Shown: positions 18,567-26,643 of the stretch, one piece after another
Layout of the letters: each line of letters begins with the position of its first letter
Numbering within the stretch: position 1 is the first letter of the stretch
Assembly: GCF_003925875.1 (NCBI RefSeq)
Contig: NZ_AP019309.1
Coordinates: 1,798,001-1,862,000 of the forward strand
Direction of reading: 5' to 3'
DNA length: 64,000 nt
From: Intestinibaculum porci
GTDB taxonomy: Bacteria > Bacillota_I > Bacilli_A > Erysipelotrichales > Coprobacillaceae
The notes under the pieces: generated by a model
Databases searched by the model: none
The model's input: the letters and a program-made list of their open reading frames with translations, nothing else
What the model was told of the DNA's origin: nothing
Position numbers and translations under genes: made by a program

Positions 18567-19232
18567 TTATCGCCTTCCTTTCAAGTAACCTAACCAGCCT
18601 AAAATAGCGGGAATAAACGGCTGCCATAAGGCCATTCTTGGAGTAAATAAAATGGCCACCGAATAAATAATGGCCCCAATCAGGGTCAGGATCTGATTTT
18701 TCATAAAGAGTCCTAAGCTGTTAAAGACAATGCCCGCACTTAATAGAATGAGAAAATCATGCATTGCCAGCATCCCAATCGTAACGCCAAATTCAAAAGC
18801 CCAGGTATGATTGCCTGTTCGCGCCGTTAAGATATTATTGATATCCATAATCAACAAAAATAACGCCGCGATTAAGGCTAGCATTAATGGTACATTCACA
18901 CTGCTCTTTACCGGTTCTTGAAGCGTTTTCTTAGGCGTGACATGCTCTTTAGCGATAGGTTTCAGCGCTTTTTCGACTTTCGCTTTAGGCGCTTCCCCTT
19001 GATGGTGATAGAGATCGATAATCTTTAACACGGTTTGGAAATGATGACTATCACAAGTATAATGATGCTCGCCATTACACATGACGACAAAATGAACATG
19101 CTCATCATCTTCATCATCTAACGTACGAATATCCGTCATCTTCGCAAAAGGATACGTCCCCTCTTCATCACTTAAAGCCGTCTCTGTTATCTGTAACGCT
19201 TTCCCATTACTTAATGGTAATACCTCTTTCAT
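18567..19232 (-). CDS. Unknown membrane protein
   Basis: 221 residues. The N-terminal 100 residues look like a small beta-rich cytosolic domain (PFAKMTDIRTLDDEDDEHVHFVVMC), followed by a basic linker and four hydrophobic segments. The domain order resembles PH-like plus membrane proteins but I cannot name the family. Co-transcribed with its neighbours on spacing. Confidence 0.7.
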   Translation of the reverse strand: MKEVLPLSNGKALQITETALSDEEGTYPFAKMTDIRTLDDEDDEHVHFVVMCNGEHHYTCDSHHFQTVLKIIDLYHHQGEAPKAKVEKALKPIAKEHVTPKKTLQEPVKSSVNVPLMLALIAALFLLIMDINNILTARTGNHTWAFEFGVTIGMLAMHDFLILLSAGIVFNSLGLFMKNQILTLIGAIIYSVAILFTPRMALWQPFIPAILGWLGYLKGRR

Positions 19233-19244
19233 ACTAACGCCTTC

Positions 19245-19721
19245 TTAGTGTTCAATAACGCGTTTCCCGCTCATATGATCAATTGTCACTGCCAAGCATT
19301 GTACGCGTGATTGCGCTTTATTGAATTCATCTTCTGCGTACTTATGATCCGCAAACTTAAGGGCTAGCTTTATACAGATATCTTTGATTAACTGGGGATC
19401 TTCGACTTTCTCAATTCGGCCAAAACAAATGACGCTATGGAATGTAAGCGGCCAGTCATTAGGATCTTCCTGCACACCATCATTGATGACAGTATAAGAA
19501 ACCTTATTATTTTTCATGATGGCATCAATCTTATGCCCTTCTTTAGCACCATGAAAATAGAGCATATGGGTTTTTGGATCGTAATAATGATCCATCGGAA
19601 TACCATAAGGATACCCATCTTCTCCGATGAGACTTAAAACACCGCGTTTCTGGTGCACTAAAACGTTTATGCATTCTTCTTCGCTTAAAGCCTGTTTAAA
19701 GCGACGCATTTTTCTAAACAT
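19245..19721 (-). CDS. Pyridoxamine 5'-phosphate oxidase-fold flavoprotein (NimA-like)
   Basis: 158 residues from ATG 19721 (GAGGTG about 6-8 nt upstream). Motifs GVLSLIGEDGYPYGIPMDHYY and LYFHGAKEGHKIDAI belong to the FMN-binding split barrel of PNPOx-like proteins; VSYTVI and the conserved H in FHSVICFGRIE are also typical of the NimA/5-nitroimidazole-reductase-like group. Cytosolic, FMN dependent; substrate not known. It is probably first in an operon with the two genes that follow. Confidence 0.85.
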   Translation of the reverse strand: MFRKMRRFKQALSEEECINVLVHQKRGVLSLIGEDGYPYGIPMDHYYDPKTHMLYFHGAKEGHKIDAIMKNNKVSYTVINDGVQEDPNDWPLTFHSVICFGRIEKVEDPQLIKDICIKLALKFADHKYAEDEFNKAQSRVQCLAVTIDHMSGKRVIEH

Positions 19722-19747
19722 ATTTTTCACCTCATCACCATGATAAC

Positions 19748-19774
19748 ACAAAAAGATCGGAATGTCCGATCTTT
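19748..19774 (-). terminator. Terminator of the flavodoxin/cupin operon
   Basis: A 10-bp perfect inverted repeat 19752-19761 with 19765-19774, followed by TTTTTG on the minus strand. Confidence 0.88.
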
Positions 19775-20506
19775 CTATAAAGCATGATAAGTCGCATCAT
19801 CAACGGGTTCTAACCATTCATTAGAGGTCTCTTCACCAGGGATTTCAATAGCCAAATGCGAGAACCAGCAATCCGGTGCTGCGCCATGCCAGTGTTTCAC
19901 GCCAACAGGAATTTCAACCACATCACCAGGTTTTAATAACTGCGCTCTTTTCCCTTCTTCCTGATAATAGCCATGACCATCGACGCAGATCAGTACCTGA
20001 CCGCCGCCGCTTTTAGCATGATGAATATGCCAGTTATTGCGGCAGCCTGGTTCAAAGGTCACATTATAAATAGGCAATGGATCACCTGGCTTTGAAACAG
20101 GGTTCAAATAAGACTGACCAATAAAATACTTGGCATAAGCATCATTAGGCTTGCCTTGACCAAAGAAACCGCCATGATTATCCCCGATATCATCTTCATA
20201 GACTTTCTGCGCCATCCCAAAAGCCGCCCAGGCATTAGGCCAGCCGGCATAAAAAGCGATATGGGTGAGAATTTCTGCCATTTCTTCTTTTGTCACGCCA
20301 TTGGCTTTGGCGGTCGCTAAATGGTATTCGAGTGCTGAAGTGACCATACCTTTGCCAATTAATGCGGAAATCGTCACGATGCTACGCAGTTTCAGACTGA
20401 GCTGACCTTCACGATCCCACACTTCCCCAAATAAGACATCATCATTCAGCTGCGCAAATTTTGGGGCAAATGCGCCTAACTGTTTTCTTCCTGCTGTTTG
20501 TTTCAT
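19775..20506 (-). CDS. Carboxymuconolactone decarboxylase-like domain fused to a cupin
   Basis: 243 residues. The N-terminal half (about 1-105) is a CMD/AhpD-like helical domain (LRSIVTISALIGKGMVTSALEYHLATAKANGVTKEE..., IAFYAGWPNAWAA). The C-terminal half is a cupin with metal ligands in NNWHIHHAKSGG, Q-V-L-I-C-V-D-G and GVKHWHGA. Such fusions are common in gut bacteria and probably act in redox or quinone-type detoxification; no substrate is proven. Note that the CMD part lacks a CxxC, so a peroxidase role is unlikely. It follows the flavodoxin gene by 15 bp. Confidence 0.88.
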   Translation of the reverse strand: MKQTAGRKQLGAFAPKFAQLNDDVLFGEVWDREGQLSLKLRSIVTISALIGKGMVTSALEYHLATAKANGVTKEEMAEILTHIAFYAGWPNAWAAFGMAQKVYEDDIGDNHGGFFGQGKPNDAYAKYFIGQSYLNPVSKPGDPLPIYNVTFEPGCRNNWHIHHAKSGGGQVLICVDGHGYYQEEGKRAQLLKPGDVVEIPVGVKHWHGAAPDCWFSHLAIEIPGEETSNEWLEPVDDATYHAL

Positions 20507-20521
20507 AATGTACCTCCTCGT

Positions 20522-20938
20522 CTAATATCTCTTTGCATCCACAATCTTTACTTGAGGAAATGCTTTGCTTAAATCCTGCTGCGCTCTTTGAATAGATGAA
20601 CCGCCAGATGTCGCAAATAAATGGACTGTTTTATTTGAAAAATCATGGGTTTTAAAGAAACTGAAGATAATCCGGGGAGCGGTATACCACCAAATGGGGA
20701 AACCAACATAAATATCGTCATAATCACGAATATCAAGTGGTTCCATAGCCACTTCGACCTGATCACGCCCTTCTCTGTTTGCCCGGCTTTCATTATCCTG
20801 CCAATTGATATCTTCATTGGTATAAGGGATAACTGGCTTGATTTCTAAAATATCAGTCTGTTTTTCTTGAGCGAGTTTTTCAGCGACACGGCGTGTTGTG
20901 CCGGTTGCGGAAAAATAAGTAACGATTGTTTTGCTCAT
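20522..20938 (-). CDS. Flavodoxin-like protein
   Basis: 138 residues. The FMN phosphate loop is YFSATGTTRRVA at the N-terminus; DDIYVGFPIWWYTAPRII and FATSGGSS carry the isoalloxazine contacts. It belongs to the short flavodoxin group found with NAD(P)H oxidoreductases. It is in an operon with the CMD-cupin gene and is probably an electron carrier for it (inference). Confidence 0.88.
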   Translation of the reverse strand: MSKTIVTYFSATGTTRRVAEKLAQEKQTDILEIKPVIPYTNEDINWQDNESRANREGRDQVEVAMEPLDIRDYDDIYVGFPIWWYTAPRIIFSFFKTHDFSNKTVHLFATSGGSSIQRAQQDLSKAFPQVKIVDAKRY

Positions 20939-21015
20939 TGTAATGCCTTCTTTCGTCTCTTATTGTAGTTATGAAATGGCAGAATGTAAAATACCTATTC
21001 TTCATATGATATCAT

Positions 21016-21051
21016 GCCTAAAAAGCATGAAAGGCGCCTTTGGCGCCTTTC
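21016..21051 (-). terminator. Terminator of the FMN oxidoreductase gene
   Basis: A 10-bp perfect GC-rich inverted repeat (21029-21038 with 21042-21051), then ATGCTTTTT on the minus strand. Confidence 0.88.
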
Positions 21052-21625
21052 ACTTAAACAAACGTAAAATATCATCCTTCGCTTTTTCTAATAGCACATT
21101 CGTATCCGTATCCACCATATCAAGACAATCCACTTTGATTTCATAGGTCTGTTGAATGTCAAACATTTGCGTACATAATGCTTTGATATAACCATACCCA
21201 TAGGTATCATCGAGAATTCTTGATCCGGCCGTAGTGACATAATAAAGTTTCGTCGCTTTGCATAAACCATAGCTGCTGCCATCACGATGATAATCATAAG
21301 TAATCGAAGCCACGCAGATATTTTCCAGATACACCTTTAATAATGAAGGAAAAGATAAGTCATAATAAGGCGCACTGATAATAATCTGATCAGCCTGCGC
21401 AAACTGATGCGCCGCCTCAAAAACAGGATGATCAATGACATCCTGAAAAAGTAAAAGCGAACGTTCTTTCAGTGCTTCTCGATCTAAAGGATGCAGATGC
21501 TTTTCATCCAGTTTGACTTCTTCGACGATGTCATCCATTTTAACGATCTGATCAATAAGAAAACGGGCTAATCGGTTGGTGCGTGATTCATCACGAATAC
21601 ATGCATTAATATAAAGTAATTTCAT
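21050..21625 (-). CDS. FMN-dependent NAD(P)H oxidoreductase (flavodoxin fold, AzoR/MdaB-like)
   Basis: 191 residues from ATG 21625; GAGG lies 8 nt before it, while the ATG at 21631 is too close to the same site. Motifs LYINACIRDESRTNRLARFL (FMN phosphate site), IISAPYYDLSFPSLLKVYLEN and TTAGS are those of the azoreductase/quinone reductase group. The left edge of the tandem repeat (21619) falls in codons 2-3, so copies 2 and 3 of the array carry only this gene's leader and first two codons. The gene itself is intact at the left end of the array. Confidence 0.87.
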   Translation of the reverse strand: MKLLYINACIRDESRTNRLARFLIDQIVKMDDIVEEVKLDEKHLHPLDREALKERSLLLFQDVIDHPVFEAAHQFAQADQIIISAPYYDLSFPSLLKVYLENICVASITYDYHRDGSSYGLCKATKLYYVTTAGSRILDDTYGYGYIKALCTQMFDIQQTYEIKVDCLDMVDTDTNVLLEKAKDDILRLFK

Positions 21626-21686
21626 TTGCATCGCCTCTTCTTGTCTCTATTGTATCAAATACGCCAAAAGAAAAAAGGAAAAGTAT

Positions 21687-21719
21687 CCAAAAGAAAAAAA
21701 CTGTGAATATCACAGTTTT
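21687..21719 (-). terminator. Amylase terminator (copy 1; also at +3582 and +7164)
   Basis: A 10-bp perfect inverted repeat 21697-21706 with 21710-21719, followed by seven T on the minus strand; it overlaps the stop codon of the amylase gene. Identical copies lie at 25279-25301 and 28861-28883. Confidence 0.85.
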
Positions 21720-23058
21720 AATGGAAAAGGGCAATCCCTTCATCACTTTGTAAAATGATTGGCTCACCATCTGTCGCGATCGTTCCTTCACGAATTTCTA
21801 CACGCTGTCCATCAATCAGATTGGTGTAATAACCATCATGCAGACCACTTTGCCCAAGGTCTAGGAATGAGGATTGACCATGAAAATGGAATAACCCGAC
21901 TAAATAAGGATGATCCTGATCATCTCGTGGTGATGAGGCATTTTCATGATGAATGGCCATCAGGACATCATCACGAAGTACTTTCGTTTCATAAGTAGAA
22001 TTGGTCATAATCGGATTCTTCTTGACCTGGTAAAGCTTATGCATGAGCGGTGATAAATCCATTCCTGTATCATAATCAATCGGATCCTTATCAAAGAGAG
22101 CTGGCGTATGCATAGCGCCGGCTTCCTGACCATTATAAAGCATCGCAATACCTTTATTGAAATACATAAAAGCTAAATGATTGCGCAGTGCTTTTTCATC
22201 TGGAATACTGAAATGTGCACGATTACGATCATGATTTTCTAAGAAACGCGCTTTTACATAATTATCGGGATAGATCGTTTCCTGACGATTGATCGCCGCA
22301 CTATATGTTTGTAAGGACACTTTTCCAGCCAGATAATCTTTAAAGATGCCAAAGATATCATAATCATAAGCCATATCGAAAGCCTGATAAATCTCACTGT
22401 CGCTAGCGCTTGCTATGCCGCGTGAGCGGTTATAAGCCACAAAGCCTGGTTCCACGCTTTCTGCTAACCATAAAGCGCCGGGGCGAACCTTTGCCACAGC
22501 TTCGCGCGCCGCTAACCAGAAATCAACGGGGACCATGCTTGCGACATCACAGCGGAAGCCATCGACATCCTTTGCCCACATCTTCAGTGTTTCAATCTGA
22601 TAATCCCACAATTCATGATTCGCGTAATCTAAATCTACCACATCCCACCAGTCACCAACGCGATTGCCAAGCGAGCCATCGGCTTTATGGAAGAACCATT
22701 CGGGATGATGGGTCGCTAAATAAGAATCTGGTGATGTATGATTATAGACGACATCAATAATGACTTTCATCCCCCGTTTATGAATGGCCTCACATAAGCG
22801 CTGAAAATCTTCTTTGCTGCCAAACTTCGGATTGACTTCACGATAATCACGAATGGCATATGGTGAGCCTAATGTCCCTTTGCGATGCAGCTTACCAATG
22901 GGATGAATGGGCATCAGCCAAATGATATCCACACCTAAACTTTGAATCCGGTCTAAATCATTCATAACGGCCTGGAACGTCCCTTCTTTTGAATAATTGC
23001 GTACGTAAATACTATAAATAACCTCATTACGTAATTGTTTGTTTGTATCTTTTGCCAT
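21718..23058 (-). CDS. GH13 alpha-amylase-family glycosidase, copy 1
   Basis: 446 residues from ATG 23058 (MAKDTNKQL). The GH13 barrel motifs are DVVYNHTS (about 102-109), GFRCDVAS with nucleophile Asp171, WLAES with acid/base Glu200 and FLENHD with transition-state Asp277. There is no signal peptide, so it probably acts inside the cell on imported malto-oligosaccharides; exact specificity is unknown. No Shine-Dalgarno is properly placed before ATG 23058, because the IS110 element begins only a few bases upstream. A GTG at 23100 inside the IS would extend the frame by 14 codons. The native promoter and RBS are at the far right of the array. Confidence 0.93.
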   Translation of the reverse strand: MAKDTNKQLRNEVIYSIYVRNYSKEGTFQAVMNDLDRIQSLGVDIIWLMPIHPIGKLHRKGTLGSPYAIRDYREVNPKFGSKEDFQRLCEAIHKRGMKVIIDVVYNHTSPDSYLATHHPEWFFHKADGSLGNRVGDWWDVVDLDYANHELWDYQIETLKMWAKDVDGFRCDVASMVPVDFWLAAREAVAKVRPGALWLAESVEPGFVAYNRSRGIASASDSEIYQAFDMAYDYDIFGIFKDYLAGKVSLQTYSAAINRQETIYPDNYVKARFLENHDRNRAHFSIPDEKALRNHLAFMYFNKGIAMLYNGQEAGAMHTPALFDKDPIDYDTGMDLSPLMHKLYQVKKNPIMTNSTYETKVLRDDVLMAIHHENASSPRDDQDHPYLVGLFHFHGQSSFLDLGQSGLHDGYYTNLIDGQRVEIREGTIATDGEPIILQSDEGIALFH

Positions 23059-23070
23059 AATAAATACACA

Positions 23071-23097
23071 TGTCAAAACGTCGTTGCCGTTTTGACA
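23071..23097. repeat. 10-bp perfect inverted repeat near the IS110 left end
   Basis: TGTCAAAACG at 23071-23080 and CGTTTTGACA at 23088-23097, spacer 7. It lies about 13 bp upstream of the amylase start codon. It may be a subterminal structure of the IS or an RNA hairpin that hampers amylase translation. Also in copies 2 and 3. Confidence 0.8.
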
Positions 23098-23395
23098 CAC
23101 CTTGCAATGAATATATCAATTCAATGCAGGTGTTTTTCTCCTTTCCAAATTTATTTTTTTCGTTCCCTCTGTATCGTTTGATTTGTTGTGGTTACGAACC
23201 TACAATTTATTTGATGGAGATTCGTACTACAAAGCACGGTGAGGGGCGTTGTACGGTTAAACTCAATCGTTAATCAAAACAGCATAATAAATTGTGTGAG
23301 ATCAGCCATTCATGCACATCTGAGTAGACCCGTTGAGGCTGTAGATTAATCAATGACTAACAGTTAATCTTTAGTGCTGGCTGACCAGTCAACGT
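23098..23395 (+). ncRNA. Structured 5' non-coding region of IS110; candidate bridge RNA
   Basis: About 300 bases without a credible ORF, with several hairpins: 23098-23132 followed by TTTTT, 23186-23205 (stem TTGTGGTT, loop ACG), 23343-23370 (7-bp stem, 14-nt loop) and 23377-23388 (CTGG-CTGA-CCAG). Established knowledge: IS110-family elements encode a bridge RNA in a non-coding end, with two internal loops that pair with target and donor DNA. That this region is such an RNA is inference from position and structure. Also at 26680-26977 and 30262-30559. Confidence 0.55.
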
Positions 23396-23426
23396 ATCTC
23401 CTTCAAAAAATTATTTGAAAGGAGAT
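23396..23426 (+). promoter_or_regulatory. Hairpin that hides the transposase ribosome binding site
   Basis: ATCTCCTTCAAA (23396-23407) pairs with TTTGAAAGGAGAT (23414-23426) with one bulged base. The right arm contains the GAAAGGAG that serves the ATG at 23434. The structure should limit translation, especially from read-through transcripts. Identical in copies 2 and 3. Confidence 0.85.
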
Positions 23427-23433
23427 TTTTGCT

Positions 23434-24936
23434 ATGAAAGTAATTCGCAATCCGAAAGACTTTCGAATCGTTTATTCAAGAGCCTGTGGCATTGACGTTC
23501 ACAAAAACTTTATTGTATGCACAGCATGCATTCCTGGCAGCAAGCCTGATCAGTGGAAGTTCATTACCAGACGATTTTCGACTTTCTACAAGGAATTAGA
23601 GGAATGTGCTGACTGGCTTTCAAAACTTGACTGCCAGAACGTGTGCATGGAATCAACAGGCCAGTACTATATACCTGTTCATGACGTTCTTGAGAAGAAA
23701 CTGTCGAACGTCAGGGTCGTCAACCCTAAATGGGTTAAAGCCGTCAAGGGCAACAAGGACGACAAGAAAGATTCCAAATGGATCTGTCAGCTTTTTAGGT
23801 TTGGCATGACAAAATCCAGCTTTATTCCAGGAGAAGAGATCAGAACCCTGAGAGGTGAAACGAGATACCGCTATAAAGTCATCAGCATGCGAACATCCGA
23901 AATGAACCGCTATCAGAACGCACTGACAGTCGGAGGTTTCAAAGTAGATGCAGTCTTTTCTGATGTCTTCGGCAAGTCTGCTCAGGCAATCATTAACCTT
24001 GTCCTTTCGGGTAAGGAATACACTGACAAGGATATTCTGTCACTTGTTCACAAAAACTGTAAGTCATCACCTGAGAAAATTCTTGAAGCCGTAAATGGAA
24101 TCAGAATGAATGATACTCAGAAAAAAAGACTTATAATCATCAAGAATCATTTAGACTATCTCACTGATGAAATTGGCGAGATTAATAAACAAATTGACTG
24201 TCTCGTCAAGGAGATTCCAGGCATGGAAGCAGCCATTGATCACTCATGCATGGTCCCCGGCATAGACAAAAACCTGGCAGTCATCATTATGTCAGAAATT
24301 GGCACTGACATGAGCCCTTGGCCTAGTCAGTACAATCTGGTAAGCTGGGCCGGTCTGGCGCCAGGTGACAATCAATCAGCCGGAAAAAAGAAATCCGTTA
24401 AGATCTCACGAGCCGGTGTCTATCTTAAGCCTGCCCTGGTCGAAGCGGCTCACGCCGCTGTAAAGGATAAGGAGCACCCTTATTATGCCATCAAGTATAA
24501 TACAATTAAAAAACGCCGTGGCCAGAAGAGAGCTATTATTGCAATTGCACGAAAGCTCTTAATTGCAATTTATCACATGCTTCTTACTGGCGAAAAATGG
24601 AATCCTACCGATCTTGCCAACGTTGAAACACCAACTGACAAAAGAAGAAAGTACATCAAGAAAAATCTTTCTAATTCCTTTAGTCAGCTGGAAAATGCTG
24701 GGATGTTACCGGAAGAAATTATTAATTATTTGAAAGGACAATTTTTAGATTTAGAAGTTTCAGCCGAGTCTGAAGATGATAGTGATTCTTCGGATAACGA
24801 TTCATCTAAAGGCACAGAAGCCTCAGCAGACTCTGCCGAAACTAATAATAGTGAATCACCTACTGAGCAATCGGCCTTAGACAGTGATTCACAGACAGAT
24901 TTGACTTTGGTAAAAGATAAATCTGCCGCAAGCTGA
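23434..24936 (+). CDS. IS110-family DEDD transposase, copy 1
   Basis: 500 residues, longer than most IS110 proteins. The RuvC-like DEDD domain shows GIDVHKNF (Asp21), CMESTGQYY (Glu) and KDDKKDSKW (Asp pair). The C-terminal Transposase_20 part shows PGIDKNLAVIIMSEIG and WAGLAPGDNQSAGKK with the conserved serine. The last 60 residues are Asp/Ser/Glu rich and of low complexity, which is unusual. All three copies encode the same protein with no defects, so it is likely active. Confidence 0.95.
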   Translation: MKVIRNPKDFRIVYSRACGIDVHKNFIVCTACIPGSKPDQWKFITRRFSTFYKELEECADWLSKLDCQNVCMESTGQYYIPVHDVLEKKLSNVRVVNPKWVKAVKGNKDDKKDSKWICQLFRFGMTKSSFIPGEEIRTLRGETRYRYKVISMRTSEMNRYQNALTVGGFKVDAVFSDVFGKSAQAIINLVLSGKEYTDKDILSLVHKNCKSSPEKILEAVNGIRMNDTQKKRLIIIKNHLDYLTDEIGEINKQIDCLVKEIPGMEAAIDHSCMVPGIDKNLAVIIMSEIGTDMSPWPSQYNLVSWAGLAPGDNQSAGKKKSVKISRAGVYLKPALVEAAHAAVKDKEHPYYAIKYNTIKKRRGQKRAIIAIARKLLIAIYHMLLTGEKWNPTDLANVETPTDKRRKYIKKNLSNSFSQLENAGMLPEEIINYLKGQFLDLEVSAESEDDSDSSDNDSSKGTEASADSAETNNSESPTEQSALDSDSQTDLTLVKDKSAAS

Positions 24937-24941
24937 CTTCT

Positions 24942-24970
24942 CCAGAAGAATCAGCAATTTATTCTTCTGG
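24942..24970. terminator. Hairpin after the transposase gene
   Basis: A 10-bp perfect inverted repeat, CCAGAAGAAT (24942-24951) with ATTCTTCTGG (24961-24970). There is no good T run, so it may be a weak terminator or mRNA-end structure. Copies at +3582 and +7164. Confidence 0.6.
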
Positions 24971-25299
24971 AATGTAAAAGCGCTAAAACTTTATAAATTT
25001 TCAATCCATATATCTGTTGTCTTCGTTTTCAGATGATCAGATAGCCCAATGTTAGTTAGTTCTAACAATTTCCAATATCTTGGGGTAAGGGGGATTTTAC
25101 GCTTTTTCAGCTATTGCACCTAAATTATATCATCCTTACAGCAAAAATAAACTCTGTTTCATTTCACATCAATTGTTATTTCATTAATATATTCAGATTA
25201 ATTTCATTTGCATCGCCTCTTCTTGTCTCTATTGTATCAAATACGCCAAAAGAAAAAAGGAAAAGTATCCAAAAGAAAAAAACTGTGAATATCACAGTT

Positions 25300-26640
25300 T
25301 TAATGGAAAAGGGCAATCCCTTCATCACTTTGTAAAATGATTGGCTCACCATCTGTCGCGATCGTTCCTTCACGAATTTCTACACGCTGTCCATCAATCA
25401 GATTGGTGTAATAACCATCATGCAGACCACTTTGCCCAAGGTCTAGGAATGAGGATTGACCATGAAAATGGAATAACCCGACTAAATAAGGATGATCCTG
25501 ATCATCTCGTGGTGATGAGGCATTTTCATGATGAATGGCCATCAGGACATCATCACGAAGTACTTTCGTTTCATAAGTAGAATTGGTCATAATCGGATTC
25601 TTCTTGACCTGGTAAAGCTTATGCATGAGCGGTGATAAATCCATTCCTGTATCATAATCAATCGGATCCTTATCAAAGAGAGCTGGCGTATGCATAGCGC
25701 CGGCTTCCTGACCATTATAAAGCATCGCAATACCTTTATTGAAATACATAAAAGCTAAATGATTGCGCAGTGCTTTTTCATCTGGAATACTGAAATGTGC
25801 ACGATTACGATCATGATTTTCTAAGAAACGCGCTTTTACATAATTATCGGGATAGATCGTTTCCTGACGATTGATCGCCGCACTATATGTTTGTAAGGAC
25901 ACTTTTCCAGCCAGATAATCTTTAAAGATGCCAAAGATATCATAATCATAAGCCATATCGAAAGCCTGATAAATCTCACTGTCGCTAGCGCTTGCTATGC
26001 CGCGTGAGCGGTTATAAGCCACAAAGCCTGGTTCCACGCTTTCTGCTAACCATAAAGCGCCGGGGCGAACCTTTGCCACAGCTTCGCGCGCCGCTAACCA
26101 GAAATCAACGGGGACCATGCTTGCGACATCACAGCGGAAGCCATCGACATCCTTTGCCCACATCTTCAGTGTTTCAATCTGATAATCCCACAATTCATGA
26201 TTCGCGTAATCTAAATCTACCACATCCCACCAGTCACCAACGCGATTGCCAAGCGAGCCATCGGCTTTATGGAAGAACCATTCGGGATGATGGGTCGCTA
26301 AATAAGAATCTGGTGATGTATGATTATAGACGACATCAATAATGACTTTCATCCCCCGTTTATGAATGGCCTCACATAAGCGCTGAAAATCTTCTTTGCT
26401 GCCAAACTTCGGATTGACTTCACGATAATCACGAATGGCATATGGTGAGCCTAATGTCCCTTTGCGATGCAGCTTACCAATGGGATGAATGGGCATCAGC
26501 CAAATGATATCCACACCTAAACTTTGAATCCGGTCTAAATCATTCATAACGGCCTGGAACGTCCCTTCTTTTGAATAATTGCGTACGTAAATACTATAAA
26601 TAACCTCATTACGTAATTGTTTGTTTGTATCTTTTGCCAT
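25300..26640 (-). CDS. GH13 alpha-amylase-family glycosidase, copy 2
   Basis: Protein identical to copy 1. The IS110 copy 2 left end abuts its start codon on the right. Confidence 0.93.
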   Translation of the reverse strand: MAKDTNKQLRNEVIYSIYVRNYSKEGTFQAVMNDLDRIQSLGVDIIWLMPIHPIGKLHRKGTLGSPYAIRDYREVNPKFGSKEDFQRLCEAIHKRGMKVIIDVVYNHTSPDSYLATHHPEWFFHKADGSLGNRVGDWWDVVDLDYANHELWDYQIETLKMWAKDVDGFRCDVASMVPVDFWLAAREAVAKVRPGALWLAESVEPGFVAYNRSRGIASASDSEIYQAFDMAYDYDIFGIFKDYLAGKVSLQTYSAAINRQETIYPDNYVKARFLENHDRNRAHFSIPDEKALRNHLAFMYFNKGIAMLYNGQEAGAMHTPALFDKDPIDYDTGMDLSPLMHKLYQVKKNPIMTNSTYETKVLRDDVLMAIHHENASSPRDDQDHPYLVGLFHFHGQSSFLDLGQSGLHDGYYTNLIDGQRVEIREGTIATDGEPIILQSDEGIALFH

Positions 26641-26643
26641 AAT

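Larger units (their letters stand above)
21619..25200. repeat. Tandem unit, copy 1 of 3 (3582 bp): amylase plus IS110
   Basis: The unit repeats head to tail three times with a period of exactly 3582 bp. The proteins in all copies are identical and I saw no base difference in the stretches compared. The left edge follows GTA at 21616-21618; the two bases TA at 21617-21618 also occur at the right end of each unit (25199-25200), so the edge is defined only to within 2 bp. Confidence 0.97.
23062..25200 (+). mobile_element. IS110-family element, copy 1 (about 2.14 kb)
   Basis: The element has no terminal inverted repeats and no evident target duplication, as is usual for IS110. It holds one DEDD transposase gene with about 370 bp of 5' and 260 bp of 3' non-coding DNA. 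The left end is placed within a few bases of 23062, because the amylase start codon lies there while its RBS and promoter lie on the other side of the element (32366 onward). The right end is at or near 25200, where the RBS adjoins copy 3. Confidence 0.8.

Noticed and set aside
21604-21613. CATTAATATA as the recombination point of the array
   Set aside because: The 10-mer occurs near both breakpoints, but the junction sequence keeps the bases after the IS copy of it; crossover is at the later TA, so the 10-mer is not the join itself.
22410-22760. 116-codon ORF antisense to the amylase (also in copies 2 and 3)
   Set aside because: It is a shadow frame of the GH13 gene with no RBS; the amylase motifs on the other strand are decisive.
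23059-23100. GTG start 14 codons upstream of the amylase ATG
   Set aside because: It lies inside IS110 and in a hairpin arm; the natural start is the ATG at 23058. It might be used now, but that cannot be shown.
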